From CF-46 sp963760735 (GTDB taxonomy: Bacteria; Chloroflexota; Limnocylindria; Limnocylindrales; CSP1-4): a stretch of DNA of 64,000 bases. Under the pieces are notes generated by a model that saw only the letters and a list, made by a program, of their open reading frames with translations, did no database searches and had not been told where the DNA came from. Positions 55,196 to 64,000 of the stretch are shown piece after piece. How positions within the stretch are numbered: position 1 is the stretch's first letter; each line of letters opens with the position of its first letter. The stretch is from contig CAVXEB010000004.1 of NCBI GenBank assembly GCA_963760735.1, forward strand, positions 1,054,001-1,118,000, in the 5' to 3' direction. The translations under genes were made by a program, and so were the position numbers.

Positions 55196-56787
55196 TGGGC
55201 CGGCTCCTCGACGGGCGGCTCGGTCGCCGATGACGCCGGCGTCGAGGCGTCGGCACGCGACCGATCTCGCCGGCTCGCCATGGAGCCGTTCCCGGTCGCG
55301 GAGGGAGTGACGTCCTTCGCCGAGGCCACGAGCGGCTTCGCCGGCGTGACCGTCGTCGACGCGCGAACCGGCTTCGCACCGTTGGCACTCGGTGTGGCGC
55401 CGTTCCGGATGGCCTCGTTCGGCATCAGTGCCTCGCGGGCCATCGACGACAAGGTCCCGGCCTGCTGGATGATCTGGGCCAGCGCCCCCGTGACGCCCTC
55501 GGCGCCGTTCAGCACCGTGAAGTTGCCGACGTGCTCGAACGGCGATGCGGCCGCCTGGACGATCAGCGGCAGGTTCTCGGCGATCTGCTGAGCGATGACG
55601 GCTTCCTGGTTCTGGCTGAGCGCAGCGGCCCGCCGCTCGATGCCTGCGGCCTCGGCCTCCATCCGCGCCCGGACGGCGTCCGCCTCGGCCATGCCCTTGG
55701 CCCGGATCGCATCCGCCTCGGCCTGCCCGTTCAGGCGCGTGGCCGCCGCCTGCGCTTCCGCCTGGACCTTCATCGCGGCCGCCGCGGCCTCGGCATGGAG
55801 CCGGACCTGTTGCGCCTCAGCCTCGGCGTGGCGGATCGCGACATCGCGGCCGGCCGTGGCGAGCGTCGTCTGCTTGTACGCCTCGGCATCCGCCGGCCGA
55901 CGGACGTCGACCTGGAGCTGCTGCTCCTTCTGCTCGGCCTGAAGCTCGGCGACCTTCGTCTCCTCCTGGACGACCGCCTGATGGGCGGTCGCCTGGGCAA
56001 GCGGGCCCTGTTGCGCCGCGTCCTGGTTCGCGCGATCGACCTCGGCCTGGAAGCCGGCCTTCTTGATCTCGGTGTCACGGACGGAGGACGCGATCTGGGC
56101 GGCCGCCGCCTGCTCTTCCGCCACGGCCTCGCGGTCGGCAATCGCCCGCGCGATCCGTGCCTTCTGCTCGACCTCGGCCTGGTGCGGAACCGCGAGGTTC
56201 TCGATGTAGTTGCTCGGGCTCGTGATCTCCTGGATCTGGAAGCTGTCGATGACCAGCCCGAACGACTCCATCTCCTGACTGCAGCGGTCGCGGACCTGCT
56301 GGGAGAACTTGTCCTGGTCGCTGATCATCTCCTCGACGGTCATCGACCCGGCAATGGCCCGGAGATGGCCGACGAACACGTTCTGGACCTTCGACTCCAG
56401 CTCGGCGGCCGGCCGGTCGAGGAAGCGCCGCGCGGCGTTCGCGATCGATGGGAAGTCGTCGCCGACCTTGTAGACCACGACGCCGCGGAGGTCGAGGCGG
56501 ATCTTCTGCTGGCTCACGCACGGCACCGTGATCTCGCTCTCGTGCGCCTCGAGCGACAGGGTCCGGACCTTCGTCACCCCGGGCAGGATGAGCGCACCGC
56601 GACCGGTCACGATCCGGAACCCCAACCGTCCTCCGGCAGGGTCGCCGATGGCGCTCGCCCGGAGTCCCGAGATGATCAACGCCTCATCCGGCTCGGCGAC
56701 ACGCCAGCTCGTTCGGAAGAGGACCACCCCGAGCAGCAGCACGAGCACGACAACTGCGGCAGCGACGATCAACGCGATGTCCGTCAT
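55192..56787 (-). CDS. Flotillin / SPFH-domain membrane scaffold protein
   Basis: 531 residues. One N-terminal membrane helix (LIVAAAVVVLVLLLGVVLF), an SPFH domain (residues ~35-200, with VEEMISDQDKF and IDSFQIQEITSPSNYIENL), then a long Ala/Glu coiled coil rich in AEADAIRAKG repeats to ~420. A Ser/Thr/Pro tail ends in EEPAH. Flotillins organise membrane microdomains. NfeD upstream (ATGA overlap) is the usual partner. Confidence 0.93.
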   Translation of the reverse strand: MTDIALIVAAAVVVLVLLLGVVLFRTSWRVAEPDEALIISGLRASAIGDPAGGRLGFRIVTGRGALILPGVTKVRTLSLEAHESEITVPCVSQQKIRLDLRGVVVYKVGDDFPSIANAARRFLDRPAAELESKVQNVFVGHLRAIAGSMTVEEMISDQDKFSQQVRDRCSQEMESFGLVIDSFQIQEITSPSNYIENLAVPHQAEVEQKARIARAIADREAVAEEQAAAAQIASSVRDTEIKKAGFQAEVDRANQDAAQQGPLAQATAHQAVVQEETKVAELQAEQKEQQLQVDVRRPADAEAYKQTTLATAGRDVAIRHAEAEAQQVRLHAEAAAAAMKVQAEAQAAATRLNGQAEADAIRAKGMAEADAVRARMEAEAAGIERRAAALSQNQEAVIAQQIAENLPLIVQAAASPFEHVGNFTVLNGAEGVTGALAQIIQQAGTLSSMAREALMPNEAIRNGATPSANGAKPVRASTTVTPAKPLVASAKDVTPSATGNGSMASRRDRSRADASTPASSATEPPVEEPAH

Positions 56788-57044
56788 CTGGTCAACCTCA
56801 AGGTATCGGTCGGCTCGACCTCCACCGTCCGACCACCCAGGCTGCCGACGATGATCACCTGGGCGTGCTTGCGGATGGTGAGCGCCGAGTCGCTGGATCG
56901 GGCCATGAAGCGCTCGGTTCCCTGGCGGACCTCGACCAGAACCTCCCCCAGGTGGCCCGGGGTGATGTCCGCCGTGACTCGCCCCAACTTCCCCACGACG
57001 TCGAGCGCCACCCTGATCGACCTCGAATCCACCGGCTTCGCCAA
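56784..57044 (-). CDS. Soluble NfeD-like OB-fold protein
   Basis: 86 residues. VGKLGRVTADITPGHLGEVLVE and the strands VIIVGSLGGRTVEVEPTD match the NfeD C-terminal OB fold. There is no membrane or protease part, so this is the short form. It heads the NfeD-flotillin-TelA operon, divergent from thyX. Confidence 0.85.
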   Translation of the reverse strand: MAKPVDSRSIRVALDVVGKLGRVTADITPGHLGEVLVEVRQGTERFMARSSDSALTIRKHAQVIIVGSLGGRTVEVEPTDTLRLTR

Positions 57045-57167
57045 CGAACAACACGTCCATCGTAGTGCGGATCACGGAGCGCTGATCCGGTCGACAACAG
57101 GAATCGGTGCACGAAGGCTCCGTCCTCGCCACGTACCGACAAGGGGGCCGCGTCGTAGACTTCGGCG

Positions 57168-58076
57168 ATGACCGCCGAGGCGACCCCGCCGACCGCCGCC
57201 GAGCCGGTCGCGGCGACCCCGGCGAACGGTTCGAGCCCGGCCCGCGAGAAGACGGCGATCCCGAAGAACCCGGGCCGCCGCGAGCTCGGCATGAAGGCGA
57301 CGCTCCTGTTCCCGAACAAGGAGATCGTCGAGCAGTACTACGTGCCGCTGATCTACACCGCCTGCCGGACGTGTTACTCGGAGCTGACGCCCGAGGACAT
57401 CTTCGAGCGGGCCACGGACGGCCGGATCGAGATCGCGAAGATGCAGAAGCTGATCTCCGGGGTCATCGAGTCCGGTCACGGCTCGACGATCGAGCACGTC
57501 GTCTTCACGTTCGGGATCAGCGGCGTGTCACGGACCCTCAGCCACCAGCTCGTCCGCCATCGGGCGGGCGTCGCCTTCGACCAGCAGAGCCAGCGGTACG
57601 TCACGTTCAAGGGCGCCTCGACGATGCTGCCGGCCTCGATCGAGGACGCCGACCCGGACCTCCGGGACCGCTACCAGGAGCAGGTCGCGGGCTCGATGGA
57701 TCTGTACGGCGAGCTCGTCGGCGCCGGGATCCCCGGCGAGGACGCCCGGTTCGTCTTCCCGAACGCGACCCGGACGAATCTCGTGATGACGACGAACCTG
57801 CGGGCGCTCATCCACATGTCGGGGCTGCGACTCTGCACGATGGCCCAGTGGGAGATCCGGCGGCTCTTCCAGCTGATCCGCCACGAGATCTTCCAGGTGA
57901 GCCCGTTCCTCGGCTCGTTCCTCGCCCCCAAGTGCGTCGCCCTCGGCTACTGCGACGAGATGGGCAACCGCGACGAGCACTGCCCGATCCGGCCGCACAA
58001 GGACAACGTCCTCGCGGCCTGGGCCGAGAAGTCAACGGCGGCGAAGGCCGCCGGCCGGGACCTCCCGGTCCGCTGA
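57168..58076 (+). CDS. thyX: FAD-dependent thymidylate synthase
   Basis: 302 residues. The ThyX signature is RHRAGVAFDQQSQRYVTF near residue 127; eight residues separate RHR from Ser, one more than usual. Also GHGSTIEHVVFTF, and NATRTNLVMTTNLRALIH near the C-terminal half. It makes dTMP with NADPH, FAD and methylene-tetrahydrofolate. The first ~41 residues are low complexity, so Met at 57291 (GMKATLLFP) is an alternative start. Confidence 0.93.
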   Translation: MTAEATPPTAAEPVAATPANGSSPAREKTAIPKNPGRRELGMKATLLFPNKEIVEQYYVPLIYTACRTCYSELTPEDIFERATDGRIEIAKMQKLISGVIESGHGSTIEHVVFTFGISGVSRTLSHQLVRHRAGVAFDQQSQRYVTFKGASTMLPASIEDADPDLRDRYQEQVAGSMDLYGELVGAGIPGEDARFVFPNATRTNLVMTTNLRALIHMSGLRLCTMAQWEIRRLFQLIRHEIFQVSPFLGSFLAPKCVALGYCDEMGNRDEHCPIRPHKDNVLAAWAEKSTAAKAAGRDLPVR

Positions 58077-58103
58077 CCGCCGACTCGAGCGCGTCGACCG
58101 GCC

Positions 58104-58691
58104 ATGGCCGAACCGAATCGCCTGCAGGGAGCCGCCGTCCCGAACACGATCGGCTCGACGACGCCGCGTCCATCCTCGTCGCCGGCGCCCACGGCGGCCG
58201 CGAACGGGGCCCTCGACCACGATGGCGATGTCCCGGACGCCTACGAGCTCGATGTCGCGGACGACCTCGCCGAAGCACACGCCGCCGCCGACCAGGCCGC
58301 CGTGCAGGCCGACCTCGACCGGCGGGTCCGCGAGGCCGTCGACACGGCGCTGGCAGATCAGACGAAGGTCGTCGCGGCGGCCCGGCGGCGCGGCCGGATC
58401 GGGTTCGTCGCCGGGCTTTTGCTGGCGGCAGCCGGGATCCCGCTGTTCTTCGGCGAGTCGCTTGCCTCCGAGGAGGCCGGCATCGCCCTGATCTGCCTCG
58501 GAGTGGGCGTGGCCCTGTTGTCGGTCCTGATCCCGGCGGCCCGCGCCGACATCGCCGCGAGCCGGCGGTCGACGGCGGCGGCGGTCACGACCACGCTGCT
58601 GCTGCCGCACACGGCGATCGTCTGGGTCGCCGCGATCGGCCTCATCGCATTCGGCCTGCTCGTCCTGCTCGTCGCCGCACAGACGCCATGA
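58104..58691 (+). CDS. Membrane protein of unknown function
   Basis: 195 residues. An acidic, Ala-rich N-terminal half (DVADDLAEAHAAADQAA) is followed by three or four helices: IGFVAGLLLAAAGIPLFF, IALICLGVGVALLSVLI and VWVAAIGLIAFGLLVLLVA. No signature residues are seen. It lies 27 nt after thyX on the same strand, but no functional link is obvious. Confidence 0.75.
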   Translation: MAEPNRLQGAAVPNTIGSTTPRPSSSPAPTAAANGALDHDGDVPDAYELDVADDLAEAHAAADQAAVQADLDRRVREAVDTALADQTKVVAAARRRGRIGFVAGLLLAAAGIPLFFGESLASEEAGIALICLGVGVALLSVLIPAARADIAASRRSTAAAVTTTLLLPHTAIVWVAAIGLIAFGLLVLLVAAQTP

Positions 58692-58751
58692 TCCACGCGG
58701 GGGCGGGTGCGAACGGCGAGCTGCCCCATCGGGTAACGACGGAGGGAGGGG

Positions 58752-59579
58752 ATGGCCGCGCAGAACGTCGCCGAGCGGAACGGCTACGCGTGCGAGCCGT
58801 TCGCCGCGGCCGGCTGGAATCACGACGTGTACCGCGGCGGAGACGGACCGGCGGTCCTCCTCCTCCACGAGATGCCGTCGTTCAGCTGGCGAACGGTCCT
58901 CCTGGCCAACCGGATCCGCGACCGCGGCTACCGGGTCGTCATGCCGATCCTCGTCGGTGGCGTCCGGGACTCGCCGGGGACCGGCCTCCGGGGTGCGCTG
59001 ACGCAAGCCGCGGACTTCGGCTCGAGCCTGTGGCGCCTCTGCATCTCGCGCGAGTTCGTCGCCCTCCTCCAGCACCGGACCAGCCCGGTGACGGACTACC
59101 TGATCGAGCTCGCGCGGATCGAGGCAGCGAGGTCCGGCTCGTCGAAGGTCGGCGTCATCGGGATGTGCCTGTCCGGCGGCTTCGCCCTCGCCACGGCGAT
59201 CGACCCGGTCGTCGGCGTGGCGGTGGCCAGCCAGCCTGCCCTCCCGTTCGCCACCGGTCCGCTGATGCTGATCCCCGGCCAGGCGGCGGATCTCGGTCTG
59301 TCGGACGCCGATCGTCATCGTCTGCTCGACCGGACGAGCGATCCGGACTTCTGCGTCCTCGCGTTCCGCTACGAGACCGACGTCATTGCGCCACGGGCTC
59401 GGGTCGAGCGGATCAAGCACGAGCTCGGCGGAGCGGCCACCCTGACGTGGATCCCCGGGCGAGGCCACCCGGTGCTGTCGAACGCGACGGACGGAACGCC
59501 CCACGCGGATGTTCGCAAGGAGTTGGATGACGCCTTGGCGTCCGTCATCGCGGCCCTGGACGAGCGCCTGCGGGCCTAG
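58752..59579 (+). CDS. Dienelactone-hydrolase-family protein
   Basis: 275 residues. Nucleophile elbow GMCLSGGFAL near residue 140 (Cys-x-Ser-Gly-Gly: it could use Cys or Ser), acid in ETDVIAPRA and base in GRGHPVLSN. LLLHEMPSFS is the oxyanion side. It cleaves esters or lactones. Stop overlaps that of the convergent phosphorylase gene. Confidence 0.85.
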   Translation: MAAQNVAERNGYACEPFAAAGWNHDVYRGGDGPAVLLLHEMPSFSWRTVLLANRIRDRGYRVVMPILVGGVRDSPGTGLRGALTQAADFGSSLWRLCISREFVALLQHRTSPVTDYLIELARIEAARSGSSKVGVIGMCLSGGFALATAIDPVVGVAVASQPALPFATGPLMLIPGQAADLGLSDADRHRLLDRTSDPDFCVLAFRYETDVIAPRARVERIKHELGGAATLTWIPGRGHPVLSNATDGTPHADVRKELDDALASVIAALDERLRA

Positions 59580-60427
59580 ACCAGGTCCTCGACGAATCGC
59601 CTGATCACGCGCGCGAGGCGCGGTCCGGCCTCGGCGCCGGAGGCGAGGACCTCCTCGTGCGTCAGGGGCTCGCCGGTGTAGCCCGCCCCGGCGTTCGTCA
59701 CGAGCGAGATGCCGCACACCTCGAGGCCGGCCCACCGGGCGGCGATGCACTCGAGCACGGTCGACATCCCGACCGCGTCCGCGCCGAGCGTCCGCAGCAT
59801 CCGGACCTCGGCCGGGGTCTCGTACTGCGGCCCGAGCAGGCCGGCGTAGATGCCCTCGGTCAGCTCGACGCCCTCGGCGGCGCCGGCGCCCCGGAGCGCG
59901 GCCCGGAGGCGCGGGCTCCAGGCATCGGTCAGGTCCTGGAACCGCGGCCCGATCGCGTCGGCGTTCGGCCCGAGAAGCGGCGTCCTGCCCGTGAGGTTGA
60001 GGTGGTCCGCGATGACCATCAGGGTCCCGGGCCCGAACGCCGGGTCGATCCCGCCGGCCGCATTCGTCAGCACGACGATCCGCGCGCCGAGGCGGCCGAA
60101 GAGCAGGACCGGCTCGACGACGAGCCCCGGATCGTTGCCCTCGTAGACATGGAACCGGCCCTGGAGCATCACGACCGGCGTCCCGCCGAGCTTGCCGAGC
60201 AACAGACGCCCGACATGGCCCGGGGCCGTCGCGGCGGGCCAGCCCGGCAGCTCGCCGAACGGGATCGCGACCGCATCGTCGACGTCGTCGGCGAGGCCGC
60301 CCAGCCCGGAGCCGAGGACGATGCCGATGCGCGGGACGAGGTCCGAGCGAGCCCGGACGGCCGCCTCGAGCGCGTCGAGGCGAGCGGGCTGGTCTGCGGG
60401 CGCGATCGGGGTCGAGGGGGGCGTCAC
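59576..60427 (-). CDS. punA: Purine nucleoside phosphorylase
   Basis: 283 residues, trimeric low-molecular-weight type. Motifs: VLGSGLGGLAD for phosphate, GRFHVYEG, VLTNAAGGIDP, YETPAEVRML and GMSTVLECIA for purine. The GTG at 60427 (VTPPST) is used; 60433 is an equal alternative. It splits inosine and guanosine to base and ribose-1-phosphate. Confidence 0.92.
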   Translation of the reverse strand: MTPPSTPIAPADQPARLDALEAAVRARSDLVPRIGIVLGSGLGGLADDVDDAVAIPFGELPGWPAATAPGHVGRLLLGKLGGTPVVMLQGRFHVYEGNDPGLVVEPVLLFGRLGARIVVLTNAAGGIDPAFGPGTLMVIADHLNLTGRTPLLGPNADAIGPRFQDLTDAWSPRLRAALRGAGAAEGVELTEGIYAGLLGPQYETPAEVRMLRTLGADAVGMSTVLECIAARWAGLEVCGISLVTNAGAGYTGEPLTHEEVLASGAEAGPRLARVIRRFVEDLV

Positions 60428-60812
60428 GGGCACGCGGGCCTCCGAAAACGCGTCCAGGGGGAAGACGGCCGAGGCCCGCTGTGGTGAAGGCCCGACGGAC
60501 GTACCGACACCGGGATGCCGGTCGCAGTCCGCCGGGCGATCGTCATCCGGATGCGGACGAACGAGGCCGCCGGATCCGGGCAACGAAGCGCCCGAAGCGA
60601 CCGGCGTGGAGCGGAGGCCCTTGATGTGATCTCGGTTTCTCCGGTTCCTGACGGCCCCTTCGGGCACGACCTACGGTACGGCCGGGCCGCTGCCACGGTC
60701 AACGGATTTGTCCACCAAGTGCGGGCACGGGTGGTGGGGAGTATCCACGAGTTCTGCACCGATGTGGACGAGGGGTGGACAAGCCCGACGGAAGTCCACG
60801 GTGAAGGACCGG
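60428..60812. other. 385-nt intergenic region between moaA and the phosphorylase gene
   Basis: No credible gene on either strand. The part next to moaA holds a cluster of DnaA-box-like nonamers (listed separately). The part next to the phosphorylase should contain its promoter, but I see no clear hexamers. It lacks an AT-rich stretch. Confidence 0.6.
60708..60782. promoter_or_regulatory. Cluster of four DnaA-box-like nonamers
   Basis: TTGTCCACC at 60708-60716, GTATCCACG at 60741-60749, the complement of TCGTCCACA at 60763-60771, and the complement of TTGTCCACC at 60774-60782. They are 7-8 of 9 matches to TTGTCCACA (high-GC box) or TTATCCACA. Two point each way within 75 nt. Function is unproven. 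Confidence 0.5.
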
Positions 60813-61913
<1,101 letters not shown>

Positions 61914-62021
61914 CGCTCCCAATCCTAGCGCCACCCCCGGGATGAGCCCGTCTGCCGGATCGCCCGACGCCACGAAACCGGGTTGCGGCCGGTCAACGCT
62001 GCAGGGTCCGCCCCGGACGGC

Positions 62022-62049
62022 GGTACCACCGGCGTGCGCCGCTGGTACC
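62022..62049. promoter_or_regulatory. Inverted repeat in the divergent moaA / coiled-coil gene promoter region
   Basis: GGTACCACCGGCG and CGCCGCTGGTACC form a 13-bp inverted repeat with one mismatch and a 2-nt spacer. It lies 93 nt before the coiled-coil gene start. Divergent genes on both sides argue against a terminator; an operator or leader hairpin is possible. Confidence 0.5.
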
Positions 62050-62141
62050 TCTAGCGGACTCCATCACACCCCCCACCGGCGACCACAATGCGGCCACGCC
62101 CTGACCCCCTGCAGCGCGCCACCTGGAGAGGCATACGACGC

Positions 62142-63803
62142 ATGGCCACGACCGACGCCAAGAGCGGATTCCGGCTCCCGTGGAGCACTGACCGCCCGAC
62201 CGACGCGACCGACGAGCCCAATGGCGACTCGGCCGACAACGGTTGGCCGGCCAATGACTCCGCCGCCGAGTTGACCGCCGACGCCCCCGCGCCGACCGAG
62301 GCCGTCGCCGACGCCGCGGCCGAGCCGGCCACCGACGCGGCCGACGCCCCCGTCGCCGCCGCTGTCGAGCCCGCCGCGGCACCCGCCGCCAAGTCGAGCG
62401 GGAAGAAGCCGAACAAGTTCCTCGCCGACCTGACGAAGGCGATGCAGGCCGCGGCGGAAGACGCCCGCGGTCGCGCGCTGAGCCAGCTCCAGGCCGACGC
62501 GAAGACGCACGTCGAGTCGATCCACGGCCGGTCCGCGACCGAGGCTGCCGACCTGCGCCGGAACGCCGACGACGACGTCGCCGCCGTCCGCGAGTGGTCG
62601 AAGGCCGAGATCGCCCGGGTCCGCGAGGAGACCGAGCAGAAGATCACCGACCGCAAGTCTCGACTCGAGAAGGAGATCGAGCAGCATGCGGGCGTCATCG
62701 AGCGCGAGATCGAGGCCGTCCAGGGCCTGGTCGCCGCGTTCGAGGCCGAGATGGCCACCTTCTTCGAGCGACTGCTCGCCGAAGAGGATCCGACCCGGTT
62801 CGCGACGATGGCCGAGAACCTGCCCGAGCCGCCGTCGTTCGACGACCTGACGGCCGTCGCCGTCGCCATGGCCGACGAGGTCGAACCGCCCGTCGAGGCG
62901 GTCGCCGACGAGCCGGTCGAGGCCGTCGAGACCCCGGTCGATGCCGAGGGTGTCGCGGAGACGGTCGAGGCCGACGCCGCGATCGAGACCGAGACGCTCG
63001 AGACCGGGACGCTCGAGACGGACGCCGAGACCGCCACCGAGGACGCCACCGAGGCTGCGGCCGACGAGGCCGGCACGGCCGAGGCGGTCGTCCAGGAGCC
63101 CGCCGAGGCGATCGCCGATGGTGGGGCCGCCACCGAGTCGACCGACGCCGAGGGCGCCGTCGCCGGCGAGTTCGCCGGGATGGGCGAGGGCGTGGACGGC
63201 GACGGAGAGGTCGACCGCGAAGCCGCGTTCGCCGCGATCCAGGCCGCCGCCGAGGCTGCCGCCAGCGCCGAGGTCGCAGCCGATGCAGCGGCCCGCGCCG
63301 AGGCCGTCGCAGACGTCGCGATCGAGATCATCGGCAACCACGACGAGGCCGAGGGCGAGGCCGACCCGCGCTACGCGGCGCTCGGACTCACGCCGGACTT
63401 CGACGCGGCCGAGGCGGAGGCGCTCGCCAGCGCCGAGGCATCGCGCGACGACGAGATCCCGGTCATCGGTGACGACGCGCTCGCCGCCCGGCTCGCCGGC
63501 CTCGTGCCGACGAAGGGCAAGGGCGCCTCCGGCGACGCGACCCACTCGCAGGTCATCGTGACCGGGCTGGTCAGCGTCGCGAGCATCGCCAGCTTCAAGC
63601 GCCACCTGGGCCGGGTCGCCGGCGTCCAGTCGGTCGGCGTCTCGTCCGGACCGGACGGCGAGTTCATCTTCGCGGTCTCGCACTCGACCGAGACGAGCCT
63701 CCGCGATGCGATCCCGTCGCTCCCGAGCTTCCAGGCCCGGGTCACGGGCTCGACGGACGGCGCCATCAACGTCACCGCTCACGACCCGGAGGCGGACGGC
63801 TAG
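62142..63803 (+). CDS. Acidic coiled-coil protein with small C-terminal ferredoxin-like domain
   Basis: 553 residues. Residues ~100-225 form a charged coiled coil (ARVREETEQKITDRKSRLEK). The middle (~240-430) is very acidic and Ala-rich, with EAVE-, AEAA-like repeats, probably extended. The last ~80 residues (SQVIVTGLVSVASIASFKRHL to INVTAHD) resemble a small beta-alpha-beta domain with paired VSVASIASF/GVQSVGVSSG strands. RBS GGAGAGG. A scaffold or membrane-linked role is possible but unproven; a two-component-like gene follows. Confidence 0.8.
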   Translation: MATTDAKSGFRLPWSTDRPTDATDEPNGDSADNGWPANDSAAELTADAPAPTEAVADAAAEPATDAADAPVAAAVEPAAAPAAKSSGKKPNKFLADLTKAMQAAAEDARGRALSQLQADAKTHVESIHGRSATEAADLRRNADDDVAAVREWSKAEIARVREETEQKITDRKSRLEKEIEQHAGVIEREIEAVQGLVAAFEAEMATFFERLLAEEDPTRFATMAENLPEPPSFDDLTAVAVAMADEVEPPVEAVADEPVEAVETPVDAEGVAETVEADAAIETETLETGTLETDAETATEDATEAAADEAGTAEAVVQEPAEAIADGGAATESTDAEGAVAGEFAGMGEGVDGDGEVDREAAFAAIQAAAEAAASAEVAADAAARAEAVADVAIEIIGNHDEAEGEADPRYAALGLTPDFDAAEAEALASAEASRDDEIPVIGDDALAARLAGLVPTKGKGASGDATHSQVIVTGLVSVASIASFKRHLGRVAGVQSVGVSSGPDGEFIFAVSHSTETSLRDAIPSLPSFQARVTGSTDGAINVTAHDPEADG

Positions 63804-63859
63804 GCGGCGCGGCCGACGCGTCGTCCACCTCACCCACTCAGTCCATCGAAGGAGTACCC

Positions 63860-64000
63860 GTGGCGCGACCGGCGATCGTCATCGCACTCCCGGTCGCGGA
63901 GCGCAGGATCGTCGCTGACGAGCTGCGCTCCGCGGGTTTCGAGGCCATCACCGTCGGGGCGCCCGACGAGCTCGAGGCCTTGCTCCAGAACCGTCACGAC
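63860..64000 (+). CDS. Receiver-like protein, cut by right edge
   Basis: 47 residues visible from GTG 63860 with GAAGGAG upstream. MARPAIVIALPVAERRIVADEL reads like the first strand and helix of a receiver domain, but the Asp pair expected after strand one is missing (ALPVAE). Probably a response-regulator-like domain following the coiled-coil gene by 56 nt. Confidence 0.65.
   Translation, partial: MARPAIVIALPVAERRIVADELRSAGFEAITVGAPDELEALLQNRHD

Noticed and set aside
60428..60812. Replication origin at the DnaA-box cluster
   Set aside because: No AT-rich unwinding region and no dnaA, dnaN, gyrB, parA or rpmH nearby. Kept only as a box cluster.

Overview
The window is very GC-rich (roughly 70% by eye) and gene-dense. 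Most genes sit in tight runs joined by 4-nt ATGA or GTGA overlaps, and GTG starts are common. It contains no rRNA, tRNA, CRISPR array, transposase or phage gene. The mix of a NarL-type multi-GAF kinase, a deazaflavin (F420)-type oxidoreductase, a SatD/DUF3307 pair, a LuxR-less cyclase-STAND protein, ThyX and oligopeptide ABC transporters suggests a free-living, soil or freshwater Chloroflexota-like bacterium, possibly of the Limnocylindria kind. Actinomycetota cannot be excluded. The taxonomic call is an inference. Three otherwise normal genes are broken by single small indels, which fits a draft or metagenomic assembly.

Layout. 1-3.9 kb: a cut-off unknown gene, a secreted beta-lactamase-fold serine hydrolase, a VOC protein, and a GIY-YIG-like/GreA fusion. 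4-11.5 kb: a two-component cluster made of a 2109-residue kinase (8 GAF, 3 PAS), a receiver-only protein and a LuxR-type regulator. 11.8-12.7 kb: a membrane protein and a cupredoxin lipoprotein. 12.8-15.9 kb: an ABC-2 exporter, then a membrane protein plus XRE regulator operon behind a palindromic operator. 15.9-19.7 kb: a PLP enzyme, a frameshifted amidohydrolase, a cupin and a phosphotransferase. 19.7-23.2 kb: an M64 metallopeptidase and an unknown partner, flanked on both sides by copies of the same ~240-nt non-coding element. 23.2-25.1 kb: a second ABC-2 exporter. 25.1-30.4 kb: RidA, a lytic transglycosylase-like protein, a small hydrolase, a SpoIID-like protein, Tag, a tiny zinc ribbon and an aquaporin.

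30.5-37.3 kb: a frameshifted DinB protein and a complete oligopeptide-type ABC importer whose binding protein has a C-terminal membrane anchor. 37.5-41 kb: LD-carboxypeptidase, sarcosine-oxidase-like enzyme, PhzF and Nudix. 41-46.5 kb: CocE-type hydrolase, deazaflavin-dependent reductase, phosphotransferase, cupin and a frameshifted aminotransferase. 46.8-48.5 kb: DUF3307 and SatD behind two inverted-repeat sites. 48.5-53.9 kb: a divergent signalling cluster (flavoprotein plus CNB protein, facing CNB protein plus cyclase/STAND/TPR protein). 54-57 kb: TelA, flotillin and NfeD, a membrane-stress module. 57.2-64 kb: ThyX, a membrane protein, dienelactone hydrolase, purine nucleoside phosphorylase, a cluster of DnaA-box-like sites, MoaA, an acidic coiled-coil protein, and a gene cut by the right edge.

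The parts most worth following up are the paired non-coding element around the M64 operon, the cyclase/CNB cluster, the GreA fusion, the two palindromic operator candidates, and two genes whose conserved N-termini begin upstream of any ATG/GTG/TTG, where the only overlapping candidate start is CTG.
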